Source of the DNA: Nothophaeocryptopus gaeumannii
Taxonomy: Eukaryota; Ascomycota; Dothideomycetes; Mycosphaerellales; Mycosphaerellaceae
NCBI GenBank assembly: GCA_031771865.1
Contig: JASISA010000001.1
Coordinates: 2,294,001 to 2,358,000 of the forward strand
Reading direction: 5' to 3'
DNA length: 64,000 nucleotides
Shown: piece after piece, positions 28,950 through 40,242 of the stretch
Position numbering within the stretch: the stretch's first letter is position 1
How the letters are laid out: each line of letters starts with the position of its first letter
The notes under the pieces: generated by a model
Seen by the model: only the letters and a program-made list of their open reading frames with translations
Told to the model about the DNA's origin: nothing
Databases searched by the model: none
Program-made: the position numbers and the translations under genes

Positions 28950-29681
28950 TCATGGAACTCTCGACCCAGCAGCCTCAAGCGTCCCCTCCTCCGTACTCCC
29001 AATTTCAGCCCCCAAATCCGCCGCCCCACTTGTAGTCGTCCCATCAACACCATCCAACCCCGTCGTAGCCGGGCCCGTCAAATCACCAACCTTCGCCGCA
29101 TTGCCAATATCCTGAGCGCCATTCGAGATCTTATCAAGTTGTCTCCTCGTCTTAGGAACCGCAGAACCAGCGCCTTCGAGAGTCGAAGCTTCAGTAACGC
29201 CGATCTTAGCCCCGGCATCTGCAGCTCCAGAAGTAGAAGTTCCATCAATGGTGTCGAGCTCACCAGTCGTGGAGGAAGTGGAGGCTCCAGTGCCGGCGGC
29301 TTGGGAAATGTCTTGAAAACCGTTGGAGATTTTGTCGAGTTGACGACGGAGGCGAGCGCCGGTGCTGGAGATGGTGCTTGCAGTGTTCGATTCTGCATTC
29401 TCGATGCCGTAGCCTACGCCATTGTCGGTTGAAGAGAGGACGGAGTCGCAAGCTGCTCCCTCGCCGGCCAGTTGGCGACGGACGCGGGCACCAGTGCTGG
29501 AGATGGTACTTGCTGTGTTGGATTCTGCGTTTTCGATTCCGTAGCCCACTCCATTATCGGTAGAGGAGAGGACGGAGTTGCAGGCTGCGCCTTCACCAGC
29601 GAGTTGTGGAAGGGGGGCTGCGAAGGTGATTGTTGCGGAGAAGGCCAGGATGGCAGAGATGATAGCCGGGGTGAAATGCAT
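28950..29681 (-). CDS. Secreted Kex2-processed repeat precursor (KEP-type), four units
   Basis: ATG 29681 to stop at 28950 gives 243 residues, intronless. A signal peptide ('MHFTPAIISAILAFSATITF', cut near AA/P) precedes four units, each starting Gln-Leu. Units 1 and 2 (residues 26-69 and 70-113) are near-identical 44-mers starting 'QLAGEGAAC' with one Cys. Units 3 and 4 (114-180 and 181-243) start 'QLDKISNG' and end in an 'LEGAGS/LEAAGS' motif. Junctions are RVRR, RLRR and KTRR, classic Kex2/furin-type sites. Cleavage would release peptides of about 40-65 residues with N-terminal Gln, which can cyclise to pyroglutamate. Known fungal relatives of this architecture include mating pheromones, hydrophobin-like repellents and ribosomal peptide precursors. 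No modifying enzyme is seen nearby. Confidence 0.8.
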   Translation of the reverse strand: MHFTPAIISAILAFSATITFAAPLPQLAGEGAACNSVLSSTDNGVGYGIENAESNTASTISSTGARVRRQLAGEGAACDSVLSSTDNGVGYGIENAESNTASTISSTGARLRRQLDKISNGFQDISQAAGTGASTSSTTGELDTIDGTSTSGAADAGAKIGVTEASTLEGAGSAVPKTRRQLDKISNGAQDIGNAAKVGDLTGPATTGLDGVDGTTTSGAADLGAEIGSTEEGTLEAAGSRVP

Positions 29682-31462
29682 GGTGGAGGTAATGACCTGG
29701 AGGTTTGGAGATGAAGTGACTGATTAGAGCTGGTCGGTAATGTGCACCCGAAGGCTAGGCCTTGTTGACTGTGATGATTGAGCTGAAGATTGGAAGCTGC
29801 TTGTCTGTCTGTGATGTCGTTGAAAAGTGAGGAATGCTTACTTGCCTTTATACTACTCCAAGCTCTGTCATACCGACTTGAGATGGTATGGACGTCACCA
29901 GTTGTTGCTCTTTCTTTGACATTGCCGAACTGGAGGCTGAAGTCAAGTTGCCGTCAAGTCCGTCGATGAACTGCCGTGATGTGGAAACGGATTTTCGGAA
30001 GTCATGTCTATTCCGCGTGGGAAGCGTTCATGAAGGTTGCCGTCAGTACGCGAAGCGTCGCGCACGAGTAAATTATCGGACCCGAAGTGCTGTAGAGTCC
30101 TAGCAGGGAAAAGTGTAGGATCGTGCTGACCACTCAGCTCGTTCGCGGTATATTTCGTAAAAGCGTGGAGACTACTTAGGCAGACATTGACTTTTGAGAA
30201 GCGAAGAGATCGACAGAGGTAAAGCTGGGGTGGGAATGGGCAACTATGCGTAGGAGCAGAAGATGCATGCAGGTTCAACTTTTGTCTTGGCAATGACGGT
30301 GTGAGACCGCAAAGGCAGATGCGAAGCGGGACGTAGGACGGCACGATTGCAAGCCAACCGTGAAGCGCTTCGCGAAGAGAGCCGCATCAAGTGTCCGACT
30401 GTTGTGAACGGAGAGTATGGTCCACGGGGATGAAAGACCTTCCCTCCAGACGACCAGCCAGACACAGAGATAACCAGGTCGTCCAGGGATATTCGAGCAA
30501 GTCGGGGAATTCCCACGTGTGTGACACATGTCTGTCTGTTGATCTCCGGAGTACTAACCGCGAGCTTGGACTTGTAAAGCAGACCCTGACAGGTGCAGCT
30601 GGTGTAGCGCTGTACATGAACGTCAGCGGCTCCCGTACAAGATGTCTTGTTCTCCTAATTGAAATCAGCTAAGCTCTTTCTGAAGCTACTCCAAGCTTGA
30701 AGAAGCTTTCCTGCCATGCATTAATGCCGTGGCAGGAAAAATACCTTTTGTCGATGCAGGTGGTAATGCTGCGAACGCCACGGGCGTCACTTAAAAGCCC
30801 GATTGAACGCCATCAAGCCTGCCATGAGGGCTTCGGGCCTGCTGTGCTTGCTGAAGACAGTGTCCAGCGTAATATTTCGGCTTGAAGCGAGAAGAAGATC
30901 GGTCTATGGAGGAATGAGGTATCGCAAATAGGCCCAAGTGGTAGAAGGTGAGCCTCGTGGGCTTCTGTGATGCCACCTCCAATTTGTTGATGGACCGGCG
31001 TCTTCGATGTCCATATCTTCCGGTGAAATGCATGGCTTAACGCCAAAGTACGGCGGCGGCCCGCCTGTATAGGGTAGGATGCTGCCTCGACGGCTTGACG
31101 CCATCTGCTCAGATAGAGCCCTTCTGCTCGAGCAGAAAGCCTCTTCGTGCAAATGCTACAAGCAAGACACGATGCTTGTGATGCAGACTGAATGCTCTGC
31201 AATACTGCGAACAGGCTGCTTTATAGACGTCAAACTCTAGTTGCTTCATCTACAGCCTGAAAATCGCAAGTCTTCCGCAGGACTGACGATAATAAGCTTG
31301 CCCAGAAACGCAAACCATCCGTGGATCTGCAAGTGACAGTCATTGTTTGTGAGCGGCACCGTTCGCAATCGTGCTGTTTCCGACTCGTCAACCCCCAAAT
31401 CGTACCACCAGTGCGATGCTCGACAAAGTGAGATTACCCTCAAAGACTGTACTACAGCTCGA
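29682..31462. other. Intergenic, no convincing gene
   Basis: This 1.8-kb region contains the promoter of the repeat-precursor gene at its left end. Remaining frames (for example 30813-31202 on the minus strand, 30391-30672 on the plus) lack domains, splice support or protein-like composition. Confidence 0.5.
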
Positions 31463-33430
31463 TCAGCAGAGAGCAATCTGCACGCATTGAGACGGCTCGA
31501 ACGCAGCTCCATACATGATGCCGTGTACGTACGCTTCACCGACTAATCTCCAATGTTCACCAGATTCTGATTTTCTGATGACAAACGGCATCGAGGCACC
31601 TTCCAAAAGCACAACGGAGTCTCCTGGTACAGTTGGCAGCCTATTAGGTGCAAGGATTGTAGGTCCTGGAAACGTCCCAAGTAATCCATTGTCCGTGCGT
31701 CCTATCGACGTGAAGTACTTCTCGGCCAAGTTGGAACTAAATGGCTGGCTCAATATTGCCACGGCCTTGGATCGTACCATTTCGATGTAAGTAGTCAAGA
31801 CGATTACGGTCAAAATCGGACCGGCGAGAACGAGGGCTAGTACGCTAGGAAGATGGCCAAGGATGAACCTGTCGAACCAAAAGACCTTCCTCGACGTGTG
31901 TTCCGCAAGGTTCAGAAAGTTGTCAAGCTGCAGAGATACCTCATGGGTGACGGGTAGGTCTTGTTTTGACACGGTTTGATAGATTGCCTCCAGTACACTT
32001 TGTCCAGTCACATAAGAGTCGTACAGCGTCCCATGATGTCCATTGATCCTGCAACTCACGTCTCGCCAGTTCCGCAATATACCATAAAGGAGTCGCGACA
32101 AGTGTACAGGAGCCGAAAATCGTAGGAACAGACCATCCTCTGGCCACAGTTGCGTAAACATCTCGGCTGAGCTCGGAAAGTATTCTCCCACTTCCTCGAT
32201 CCGAGCAACGAAATGTGCATTTACTGCAAGCCCACCATCGGGTCGCAATATCGGCAGGGTGAAACTGTCACTGCTTGCGCGAAAGGTAAGCGGGCGTCTG
32301 GGTGTATCTTTGTCGGGTGGTAGAATGAAAGGGCCCAAGCTGTCGTTGTCGCTCCAGTCTGGTATCCAGTGCATCATGTTCTCAAGTTTATATCCCTTTC
32401 TTTTCTGCAAAGCGTCTCCAAGCAGGTCTAGAGACTTCTGTTGTGCTATGATGGCCAATGCGAGATCACGGAATACGCTCCGATGATCGCTTCCATAGTC
32501 GATAGGAAGGTCGGCCGGTTCACGTAGCAACCCAACGATAGCGTAGACCTTGTCCAAAGCTCTGGTAGCATTGTAAGTCCTGAAGATGCGCAGCGCCTCT
32601 AAGAGCTCAAGTCGGCCTCCATCAGCGATTTGGCTTCTCATTATGTCCATTGCTCGCAGTCGTAGTTCGAGCGAGCGGTCAAAGAGTTGGTTTCCATGAA
32701 GCTCTATCATGAATGTAAACTGCTTCCACTCGCAGTGATCATCACCACACTGCATCATGACAACGCGAGAGAATGCGACTTCTTGCACCACCCATATCCG
32801 CGAAATCCACGGACGATCAACAGTTGCTCCTCGTGGTCGAGCTGAGAATATATTTCCCAGCCAATACCAAAATTCCAGGAGTTCTGATGATGAGCCTGGC
32901 GAGAATTGCCCAAATTGTCTCCGACTATGGACATCGCTCGGGCCCAGCCAGACGACTGTTCGTGAGCTTTGCGCATAGATCTTTCTCATCATGCCGACTT
33001 GATGATTCTTTTCCGGGATATTGGACTGATCAATACAGACGGCATCTATCCATAAAACTCTGGCTTCGCTGGCGTGACGAAGTGCGCGAAGAGCTGCCGC
33101 AAGGTTCGTTGTAATTGCAAAGTTTTGAGCATCCACGCGGATAGTCTCAGACACAGAGGCATCTCCCCAGCAGTACGAAAGCGCCTCGTAGGACAATGTC
33201 GGCTCTAGTAGAACGACCGTCAGGACAGCTTGAATAAGAGCTTCTGCGTCGGCAGCAGGTTGCAATTGCAAAAGACGAATCCAACGGCCGTCGTTCGGAA
33301 GACGCTGGTACGCATATGCTCTTGAGCAACCTAAGTCCTCGATAGGCATATATGCCTCGTGTTCGCACTCTGGGTGACGTCCAAGAGGTGACATCTCAAT
33401 CTCGCAGCTGTCACTGGCATCATGGCTCAT
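31463..33430 (-). CDS. HET-domain (heterokaryon incompatibility) protein
   Basis: ATG 33430 to stop gives 655 residues without introns. The HET domain spans about residues 90-250. Its three blocks are visible: 'YEALSYCWGD', 'VLWIDAVCIDQSNIPEKNHQ' with 'VGMMRKIYAQSSRTVVWLGP', and 'RPWISRIWVVQEV'. The later part has 'ALDKVYAIVGLLREP', common in this family, a hydrophobic segment ('LALVLAGPILTVIVLTTYI') and a C-terminal 'GDSVVLLEGASMPFVIR...YVHGIMYG' module. HET proteins trigger growth arrest or cell death on non-self recognition in fungi. No partner gene (NLR, prion-like) is adjacent. The family is certain; the incompatibility role of this member is inferred. Confidence 0.92.
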   Translation of the reverse strand: MSHDASDSCEIEMSPLGRHPECEHEAYMPIEDLGCSRAYAYQRLPNDGRWIRLLQLQPAADAEALIQAVLTVVLLEPTLSYEALSYCWGDASVSETIRVDAQNFAITTNLAAALRALRHASEARVLWIDAVCIDQSNIPEKNHQVGMMRKIYAQSSRTVVWLGPSDVHSRRQFGQFSPGSSSELLEFWYWLGNIFSARPRGATVDRPWISRIWVVQEVAFSRVVMMQCGDDHCEWKQFTFMIELHGNQLFDRSLELRLRAMDIMRSQIADGGRLELLEALRIFRTYNATRALDKVYAIVGLLREPADLPIDYGSDHRSVFRDLALAIIAQQKSLDLLGDALQKRKGYKLENMMHWIPDWSDNDSLGPFILPPDKDTPRRPLTFRASSDSFTLPILRPDGGLAVNAHFVARIEEVGEYFPSSAEMFTQLWPEDGLFLRFSAPVHLSRLLYGILRNWRDVSCRINGHHGTLYDSYVTGQSVLEAIYQTVSKQDLPVTHEVSLQLDNFLNLAEHTSRKVFWFDRFILGHLPSVLALVLAGPILTVIVLTTYIEMVRSKAVAILSQPFSSNLAEKYFTSIGRTDNGLLGTFPGPTILAPNRLPTVPGDSVVLLEGASMPFVIRKSESGEHWRLVGEAYVHGIMYGAAFEPSQCVQIALC

Positions 33431-33852
33431 GTCTACCACGACCTTGAGCAGGTGAACGTTGAGGCGCAGCGATTAAAAAAGAGAGGAAAGTTATCCAGTA
33501 GGAGCTTTGCGGAGCCTTGATACAGCCACCGCCTCATGTGCGATATATACGGCCTCTGGCAGGTCGAACGTGGCTGAGCGCCTCTTGCCGCCCAAGGGCC
33601 AAAACAAATATCTCGATGTTTGTGCCGTACCTCATGCTTGCGTTCAATAGCATGGTGGCATATCTTAGATCTAATCCTGAGCATTGAATTGTTGCGAGAC
33701 GCGCTATTCCGCGAGATAGAGCACGTAGACGAGAGGAAGTGTGTTGATTGTAGCTCACAGACTTGGAAGTAGAGGTAGCTTGGGCTTCGGCCTTGGCAGA
33801 TGACTAAGACATGTATTGCCTCAGGCACAGAACTAATTGTCTCTCCTTGCTT
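33431..33852. other. Intergenic between HET and P450 genes
   Basis: About 420 bp: promoter side of the HET gene and 3' side of the P450 gene. No feature recognised. Confidence 0.5.
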
Positions 33853-35524
33853 TCAATACCTAACGACCTTCACCCTCACTCCCAGGCTATCCTTCGGAAA
33901 CACCCCCAAAAAGTACTCCTTCTCCACCGTCACATCCCTCACCGTCGTTCCCATCAACTCCATCTTCTCGCCCCGCGGTAACCCCCCAATCAACCCCGCT
34001 ACACTCAAATACATCTCACTCCAAGCCAAATTCAGCCCAAGGCACATCCTCGGTCCCTTCCCAAACGGAACCAAATATCTCATCATCTCCGAAACATCCT
34101 CCTTGGATCTTGAGGAGGACACGATATATCGTTCAGGGATGAATGCATCGGGATCGGGGAAGTAAGCCGGGTCGCGATGTTGGAAGTAATGCGACATGCC
34201 GAAGGTTGAACCGCGAGGGATGGTGAAGCCGGAGTAGGTTATGTCTTCGTCTGGTGCGATGCGCACGAGACGGCCTGCTACGCCGTGGGCTATACGGGTT
34301 GATTCGTGGAGGACGGCGGTGAGGTAGGGAAGTTGAGAGAGTTGAGCGACGGTCGGGAGCGGGGAGGTTGGGGTTGGGATGAGGGTGCGGAGTTCGGTTA
34401 GGAGGGTGTCGTGGATTTTGGGATTGGCGAGGATGTGGTAGAAGCCGACTGCGAGCTAGGAAAGGAGTCAGATGGATTGGAGTGGATTCTTGAAGCGGGT
34501 GGGCTTACTGTTCGAGCGGTTGTTTCTGTGCCTGCGCCGATAAGATTTAACCCCTCAGCTCGAATGCGTCGATATGACCTATCCTCTAACGAGAGGTTTG
34601 TGTCATGCGCCACAGCTTCTACGATGGAAGTTTGTTCGTCTTCTGAGGTCTTCTCTTTTTGGCTCATGGCTTTGTCGTATGGAGGTTTGGTCATTTCGTC
34701 CAACATAGCTTCGAAGTCGCGGAAAGATGCCATTGACGGGAGGTATGGAGCGAAAGCGCCGGCTGCTTTCAACATGAACCGTGCCAGAGGGGGAAATCGT
34801 CGAGCAAAAGGATGGATTGTGACGCCGTCTTCGAGCATCTTGCGTACTGGCTCACCCAGGTCGGGCTTGTTGAGAACATTTGCACTCTTGCCGAATGAAT
34901 ACTCAGAGATCACATCTAAGCTCAAGTCAGCCTTTGCTCACTCCTCTGGCCAGAAGCTCACTCACCAACCGTCAAGGCAGCCGTGACATGCATCAAATTC
35001 AACACCTCCCCTGTCTCCCCCGCCTTCACAATCCTCTCCTTCATCTTACCCACATGCACCTTCACTCTATCCTCCAAGGCCTGCACCTTTCTCTTTGAAA
35101 AGAACCCGCTCATCGCCGCCCTCAAATGCGCATGTCGATCATGTTCCAACGTCGCAAATGCATTCCCATCAACCAGTCCTCCACCCTCACTAAACCAATA
35201 CCAAAGTCTCGACTTGTCCCGTCTATGTGTAGATGTCCCGAATGCGGTGTGGTAGAATGTTGGGTCTTTGATATGAATTTCGTCAGGACCAACACGGATG
35301 ATGGGTCCGTAGCGTTCGTGGAGGGCTTCGCATTGCCAGAGCCAGCGGCCTTTGGTGTAATAGATGTCGAACCAGGATTGGTAGTGGTAGGTCAGGGCGG
35401 CGAGTTTGGGGCCGGGGATGTGTGAGAGGCGGTGGAAGTAGAGTCTGTAGATGCCGCCGACTAGGATGTATAGGGCGAGTCCTGCTAGGCCGTATGCTGC
35501 GAGTGTCCAGGATAGATGCAGCAT
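33853..35524 (-). CDS. Cytochrome P450 monooxygenase, three exons
   Basis: Exons 35524-34966, 34915-34509 and 34455-33853 (introns of 50 and 53 bp) give 522 residues. An N-terminal membrane anchor ('LAAYGLAGLALYILVGGIYR') precedes 'HIPGPKLAALTYHYQSWFDI'. The I-helix is 'GAGTETT', the K-helix ExxR lies in 'VLHESTR', and the heme loop is 'PFGKGPRMCLGLNLAW' with Cys at about 460. Sequence style in the first 120 residues (YYTKGRWLWQ, RYGPIIRVGPDEIHIKDP) resembles the CYP58-like group of fungal oxygenases; the substrate cannot be told. It is ER-bound and needs a reductase partner. No synthase, transporter or regulator is adjacent, so a biosynthetic cluster is not supported. Confidence 0.92.
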
Positions 35525-37615
35525 GGTGAGGTCTGCTAGTTTGAGGTGAGAAGAGTGTGTGTGTCACGAAGTTGTTGTGCTTGGCGAGTGGTAGTGCATA
35601 TAGCTGTTCAACAGTCAAGTGGTATGTTTGTAATTCGGGGCCGTACACCTGATTAATCACTCTTGTCAGCTTTCCGCTCGACTTTTGGAAGATTAAACAT
35701 CTACGACGCCACCTTTTGTTGTTGCAGCGTCGGACACTTTCCATTTTGAGGAGCAATATGTTTCCGAGCATAGGGACACTCTTCATTGAGTCTTTGCACC
35801 TCAACCGCTCGCTATATTGGTCAGCTCGCAAGCTGATTGGCTGTCGCTGCAATGATGCCCTACAGGGTTGGCGGGCTTGCAGTTCTGGCAGGATTCATAC
35901 CGAAAGATATCAGTGCTTCAGGCAGTTACCCTATTTATGCGTGCATCTCAAGGGAACATCAGCCGCTTGTGTTAGTACTAGTATCGTAGACGTATGCATA
36001 CCATAATGCAGCGCCGCAAACTCGTTTCTCAACACCACTTCTCCGAATTCTCAGATCCATTGAATACGCGATCAACTCCCGGGGGCGAGGCGGCATCGAT
36101 GCTATATTTCGTTCAGGCATGCTGCCAATCGACATTGTTGCGCTTTTGACTTCGCTTGGATGCGAAATGGCAACTGAAAGCCGGTCGTTGCTGACTGCGA
36201 TTGTAGGAGCAAACGAGAGTGAAAATTCAGGATTATGATAAGGTAGGGAGAACAGGTACAAATCCAGCGATTTCCTCGATGCTCTTCTCATCTGCACGCT
36301 CCTGCCAAACAAGACAGATCCACCATTCCAAAAGATGCGAACGAACTTACCGAAGACTATGGTGGTGTTGTCGGGTATGGCACTCGCTCATCCGCAAGGC
36401 TTTGGTTTCGGCACCGGTAGCAGAGAGCTCAATCACGACGACTTACCCGGACCATGCTAGGCAGACCCGGCTTACATGGAAAAGCCGCGTCTGACTCGGA
36501 GAGCCGACTTGTGTGACTGGATTCCCGAGAAGGTACTTCAGCCTGCGACCATTCTTACGCTCTGCTGTCCCGACGTCCAGTTGCTCGAATGGCACGCGGG
36601 TCTTTGTAGCCAAGAAATTGCACGTTGTACTCCTGAAGATCTTGATACGTGACAGTGAATGTGCGAAACGCGTACGCAAGCCGTATCAATTTTGCATCAA
36701 CCTGTAAGAAGGCCGAAAACGCAGCACGTTGTCGATGGCATAGTGATGGATGTAGCTGCCCGTTTCCATGCTGTTGGCGGTTCTTGTAATACCAGGTCAT
36801 CCCTTCGGAGGCGCTGGCGGATGCCGACTGCCGGCGTCACAGCCATCCTCAACCGCTCTTGTCGTTGGCATTCTTCGTGCTTCGGGACTTTGGTCTTGTC
36901 GGTGGCCAGCGAGAATGAGTCTGGCTCTAGATCTGCCGTTGACACGCGCTATCTTGCTTGAGAAGAAGTAAATCTCCACCCCCGCAAAGGTGAGCGAAAG
37001 TAAGACTCGGCTGACGATCCTATTGGCTGTTGCGTGTTCTCCCGCGTTGTTCCATGCATAGATACACACATAGAAACTTTGGCAGAAATGTCTGGTGCGG
37101 CGGTGCGAGAAACTCCATCGCTCACCGTCTTCAACGATATCATTACCACTGCTTCCTACATTTTCTGCTAGTCCATAGCACTCACCTCGCCCTGTGGTAC
37201 TGTTCAACAGCCTTGCTGTCCTCAGAATCCTGCGTACAATTTCATTCGCGACAGCCACCTCCACCTTTCACCGGCAATAACAACGATACTTGAGTACTTC
37301 TACACAAGAACCATCGTCCGGGCAATCAGGGCAGGGTCGGGTGACACGACGACCAACCGATCAAGAGCGCCTTCCGCTACACCGGCGCTTGCTATTTGCG
37401 TCTTGCGACTCGCAACTGCCGGATCAAGGCAGCGACGTCAGCATTAAAAGGCACAACGGGAGAAGTCGCGTGCGACCTGGGCAGCGACGTCCCTTGGTCC
37501 TGCATTTCTAATCCGCGACGGGATCACGACTCCCTCACCCACAACACCTGCGATCAAACAGTACACGCGACACCACAACATACCATACATCAGCCGCGGC
37601 TGACCCAGAACCACA
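35525..37615. other. Large intergenic region, no gene accepted
   Basis: About 2.1 kb of short overlapping frames on both strands. The left 100 bp is probably the P450 promoter. I see no transposon ends, repeats or RNA gene by eye. Confidence 0.5.
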
Positions 37616-38008
37616 ATGTTTCCAATCGACTCTCTCCCAGCGCAGTACTTCGAAGAGCGACAGGCAGCGGAGGCAGCCAGGCGGTCACAAGAGCAGCAAG
37701 GAAAAGCACAGACGACAGCGACGACATGTCAAGCGCAGTCGCAATCACAACAACATACTTCTCGCGCTTTCCTCCAGCGACCACAACTATCGCGACCAGC
37801 ATCGTCAACAGTTCTTGGCAACATTTTCCAGGGCTTCGTGCGAAATGGACAGAGCCCGCCACCCGGGATCAGAGGGACAGCTAGTGGCACAGCCACACCC
37901 GCAACCACACCTCCAGCCAAGATTACCACACAGGCTGAGCTGGAAGTCTTGATGGCCGAGAAAAAGCGCGACGCAGATTATATTGGATCATCGCCGGGTT
38001 GGTGGTGA
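37616..38008 (+). CDS. Small hypothetical protein, 130 residues
   Basis: ATG 37616 to TGA, intronless. The start 'MFPIDSLPAQYFEERQAAEA' is helical and charged, the middle is Gln/Ser/Thr/Pro-rich and disordered, and the end 'ELEVLMAEKKRDADYIGSSP' is again helical. No membrane segment or known domain. The composition and terminal Gly-Trp-Trp look like a genuine small fungal protein. Function unknown. Confidence 0.6.
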   Translation: MFPIDSLPAQYFEERQAAEAARRSQEQQGKAQTTATTCQAQSQSQQHTSRAFLQRPQLSRPASSTVLGNIFQGFVRNGQSPPPGIRGTASGTATPATTPPAKITTQAELEVLMAEKKRDADYIGSSPGWW

Positions 38009-38540
38009 ACGTGAGACCTACACATGATACCCTCATATCTTTACGACGATGCGTTATGTTGTTAGGACGACTACGAGTATACGATCTTTGCGCTTCAGCA
38101 TGGTGCTAGAGGCGTAGATATCGCATTCTGTTGCGGATGCGGCTATGGGGTGGAAACCGGCACAACGAGTTTCTTGTAATTAATTCCCGCATCAGGTGCC
38201 ATCGCGCGATGGAGCACGAGCGAAAAGGGGCGTTAGTTTTGATTTCATGCCAGCGATGGCGTAATGGATGACCGATGGGTCGGGTACTGCTCGCTGCGTG
38301 CGGCAGAACAATGCAATGGAATGCATAAACATCCGCATTCCTCCCAATTCACCGCTTGGTACTTCGACGCAACAGGTAGGTGGCTATTATGCGCTATCTT
38401 CGTCAAAGCATTTCCGCTTGCAGCATTCAAGATGACTGGCTTGGCCTTGAGCTATCTCTCAAGCATTCGCACTGCTTTGTAGCAGCATCACCATTACCAC
38501 TGGTCACCGGTGCATAGTTGAACCGACCGTCGTTACCACC
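38009..38540. other. Intergenic, upstream of the AIF-like gene
   Basis: About 530 bp between two plus-strand genes; likely terminator and promoter. Nothing else recognised. Confidence 0.5.
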
Positions 38541-40124
38541 ATGTCGAACTTCTTCGCTTCTCCACCAACACCAAGTGCGCCTGGTACGCCTCCACCAGGT
38601 CGGCGCAATCAGAATGCACTTCAACCTCTGTTCGATGACAAGCCAATTCGATCAGGCCCATCTTCCACTCCCTCAGGACGAGAGGCTCAGCATCGACGAG
38701 AACCAACTGATGTCTCTGTCTCTGATTACGAAACCAAGGATGTCACTGGTGTGAAGGACGAGCCTCTGAACATCATTATCTTGGGAGCGTCCTTCGCAGG
38801 CCTGTCCTGTGCGCACCACTTCCTCGATTACACCATCGACCAGCTCGGCAAAGCCCATCTAGCTCCCAGCTACCGTCTCATCCTAGTCGGCCCATCAACG
38901 CATATCTACTGGAACATCGGCGCTCCTCGTCTCCTCGTCAAGCCCGGCCTCATCAAACACGAAGATGCATTCAGGGCCGTGGAGCCCGGCTTCCATCGTC
39001 ATCGCGGCCACCAATTCACCTTCATCCAAGGCACCTGCAAGGACATGAACCCACACAACAAGACTGTCACAATCGACTGCGCCAACTACGAAGCCAAGAA
39101 ACGCTGCCTGTTTGCCCAGTCCAAGCGCCACAGCCTCCAGGCGATGAACAATAACCCGATTAAAGAGGCTGACAACTCGCAAACCCTCCCTTACCACGCC
39201 CTCATCTGCGCCACTGGCACTAGAGCCGACTCCAATCTTCTCTCCTTGCACGGGCCCCACCTGGACACCGCACACTCCATCAGCAGTTTCCAAAATCAAG
39301 TCGCCGAAGCGAAAAATGTCGTCGTGTGTGGAGGCGGTTGTTCGGGCGTTGAAGTCGCTGGTCAACTCGCCACACACCTCAACTATAAACGCCATTTCCC
39401 TTTCCGCACCAGGACCAAACAGCAGAAGAAAATCATCCTTATCTCAGGAGGAGAAACCCTCCTCCCCGGTCTGCCGGAAAAAGTCCAAAAGTCCGCGGAA
39501 AAACAACTCACCAAACTCGGCATCGAAATCCGTCACAACGTCCGCGTCCGCGACGCGATAGACTGGTTTGATTCTTCCGGTGCGACCAAAGTCGAACTCA
39601 CAGATAGAACGGATATCATCGCGGATGTATATGTGCCCTGCACGGGGGTTTTGCCGAATTCGGATTATGCGCCTTTGAGTATTAGGGATAAGAAGGGGTA
39701 TATCCTTACTAATAACTCCACCATGCGCGTCGACAGCGCCGGTGAACGTGTCTATGCTGTAGGGGATGTGGGAAGTTATTCGCAGAATTATGTTATGGAT
39801 GTTTATCCCGCCGTCCCCGTCGTTATGCATAACCTGCTCAACGACCTCCTCGCGCACGAACTCCGCTTAGCCTCCCCATACGGAGGAAACGAAGACCGAA
39901 TCGAGGAATTGGAAGATGAGGTGTATCAGCAGAAACCCGTGGATAGTCAGCTATGTCCTATCACGAGATTTGGTGGGGTTGGGTGGTTGTTGGGAATGGT
40001 GTTGCCGACTTTTATGGTGCATGTACTCAAAGGACATGATTATCGGGTTTGTAAGGCGAAGTATGTGGTCGTTGATGGGGGGAATCCGTATGCGGTGCCG
40101 GTTACGCCGGGGAAGTATGAGTAG
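38541..40124 (+). CDS. AIF/FSP1-like FAD-dependent NAD(P)H oxidoreductase
   Basis: ATG 38541 to TAG gives 527 residues, intronless. A disordered Pro/Ser-rich head (1-70) precedes the FAD-binding Rossmann motif 'NIIILGASFAGLSCAHHFLD' (about 77-96). 'ALICATGTRADS' and the NAD-binding 'NVVVCGGGCSGVEVAGQLA' follow, then the second FAD motif 'RVYAVGDVGSY'. The tail holds a hydrophobic segment ('GWLLGMVLPTFMVHVLKG'). Fold and order match the AIFM2/AMID (FSP1) branch of pyridine nucleotide-disulphide reductases, which reduce quinones or act in oxidative stress at membranes. The head is longer than usual. An alternative is a generic NDH-2-like enzyme. Confidence 0.88.
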   Translation: MSNFFASPPTPSAPGTPPPGRRNQNALQPLFDDKPIRSGPSSTPSGREAQHRREPTDVSVSDYETKDVTGVKDEPLNIIILGASFAGLSCAHHFLDYTIDQLGKAHLAPSYRLILVGPSTHIYWNIGAPRLLVKPGLIKHEDAFRAVEPGFHRHRGHQFTFIQGTCKDMNPHNKTVTIDCANYEAKKRCLFAQSKRHSLQAMNNNPIKEADNSQTLPYHALICATGTRADSNLLSLHGPHLDTAHSISSFQNQVAEAKNVVVCGGGCSGVEVAGQLATHLNYKRHFPFRTRTKQQKKIILISGGETLLPGLPEKVQKSAEKQLTKLGIEIRHNVRVRDAIDWFDSSGATKVELTDRTDIIADVYVPCTGVLPNSDYAPLSIRDKKGYILTNNSTMRVDSAGERVYAVGDVGSYSQNYVMDVYPAVPVVMHNLLNDLLAHELRLASPYGGNEDRIEELEDEVYQQKPVDSQLCPITRFGGVGWLLGMVLPTFMVHVLKGHDYRVCKAKYVVVDGGNPYAVPVTPGKYE

Positions 40125-40242
40125 ATTGAGAGAAAGGGATGGGGATGGGAGGGAGTGAGGGAGGAGGTAATTTTGTTTGGGCGAGGTATAGATAAGAGTA
40201 TTGTGTTGCAAATGACGTGTTGTTGAGTAATATGCTGTCCCA

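Noticed and set aside
28950..29681. Ustiloxin-like (dikaritin) RiPP cluster
   Set aside because: Kex2 repeats are present, but no DUF3328/UstYa-like oxidase, tyrosinase or methyltransferase lies nearby, and the units are too long for typical core peptides.
33853..35524. Start of a secondary-metabolite cluster, given three P450s in the window
   Set aside because: The P450s are 12 and 9 kb apart, separated by housekeeping genes, and no polyketide, peptide or terpene synthase, transporter or pathway regulator is present.
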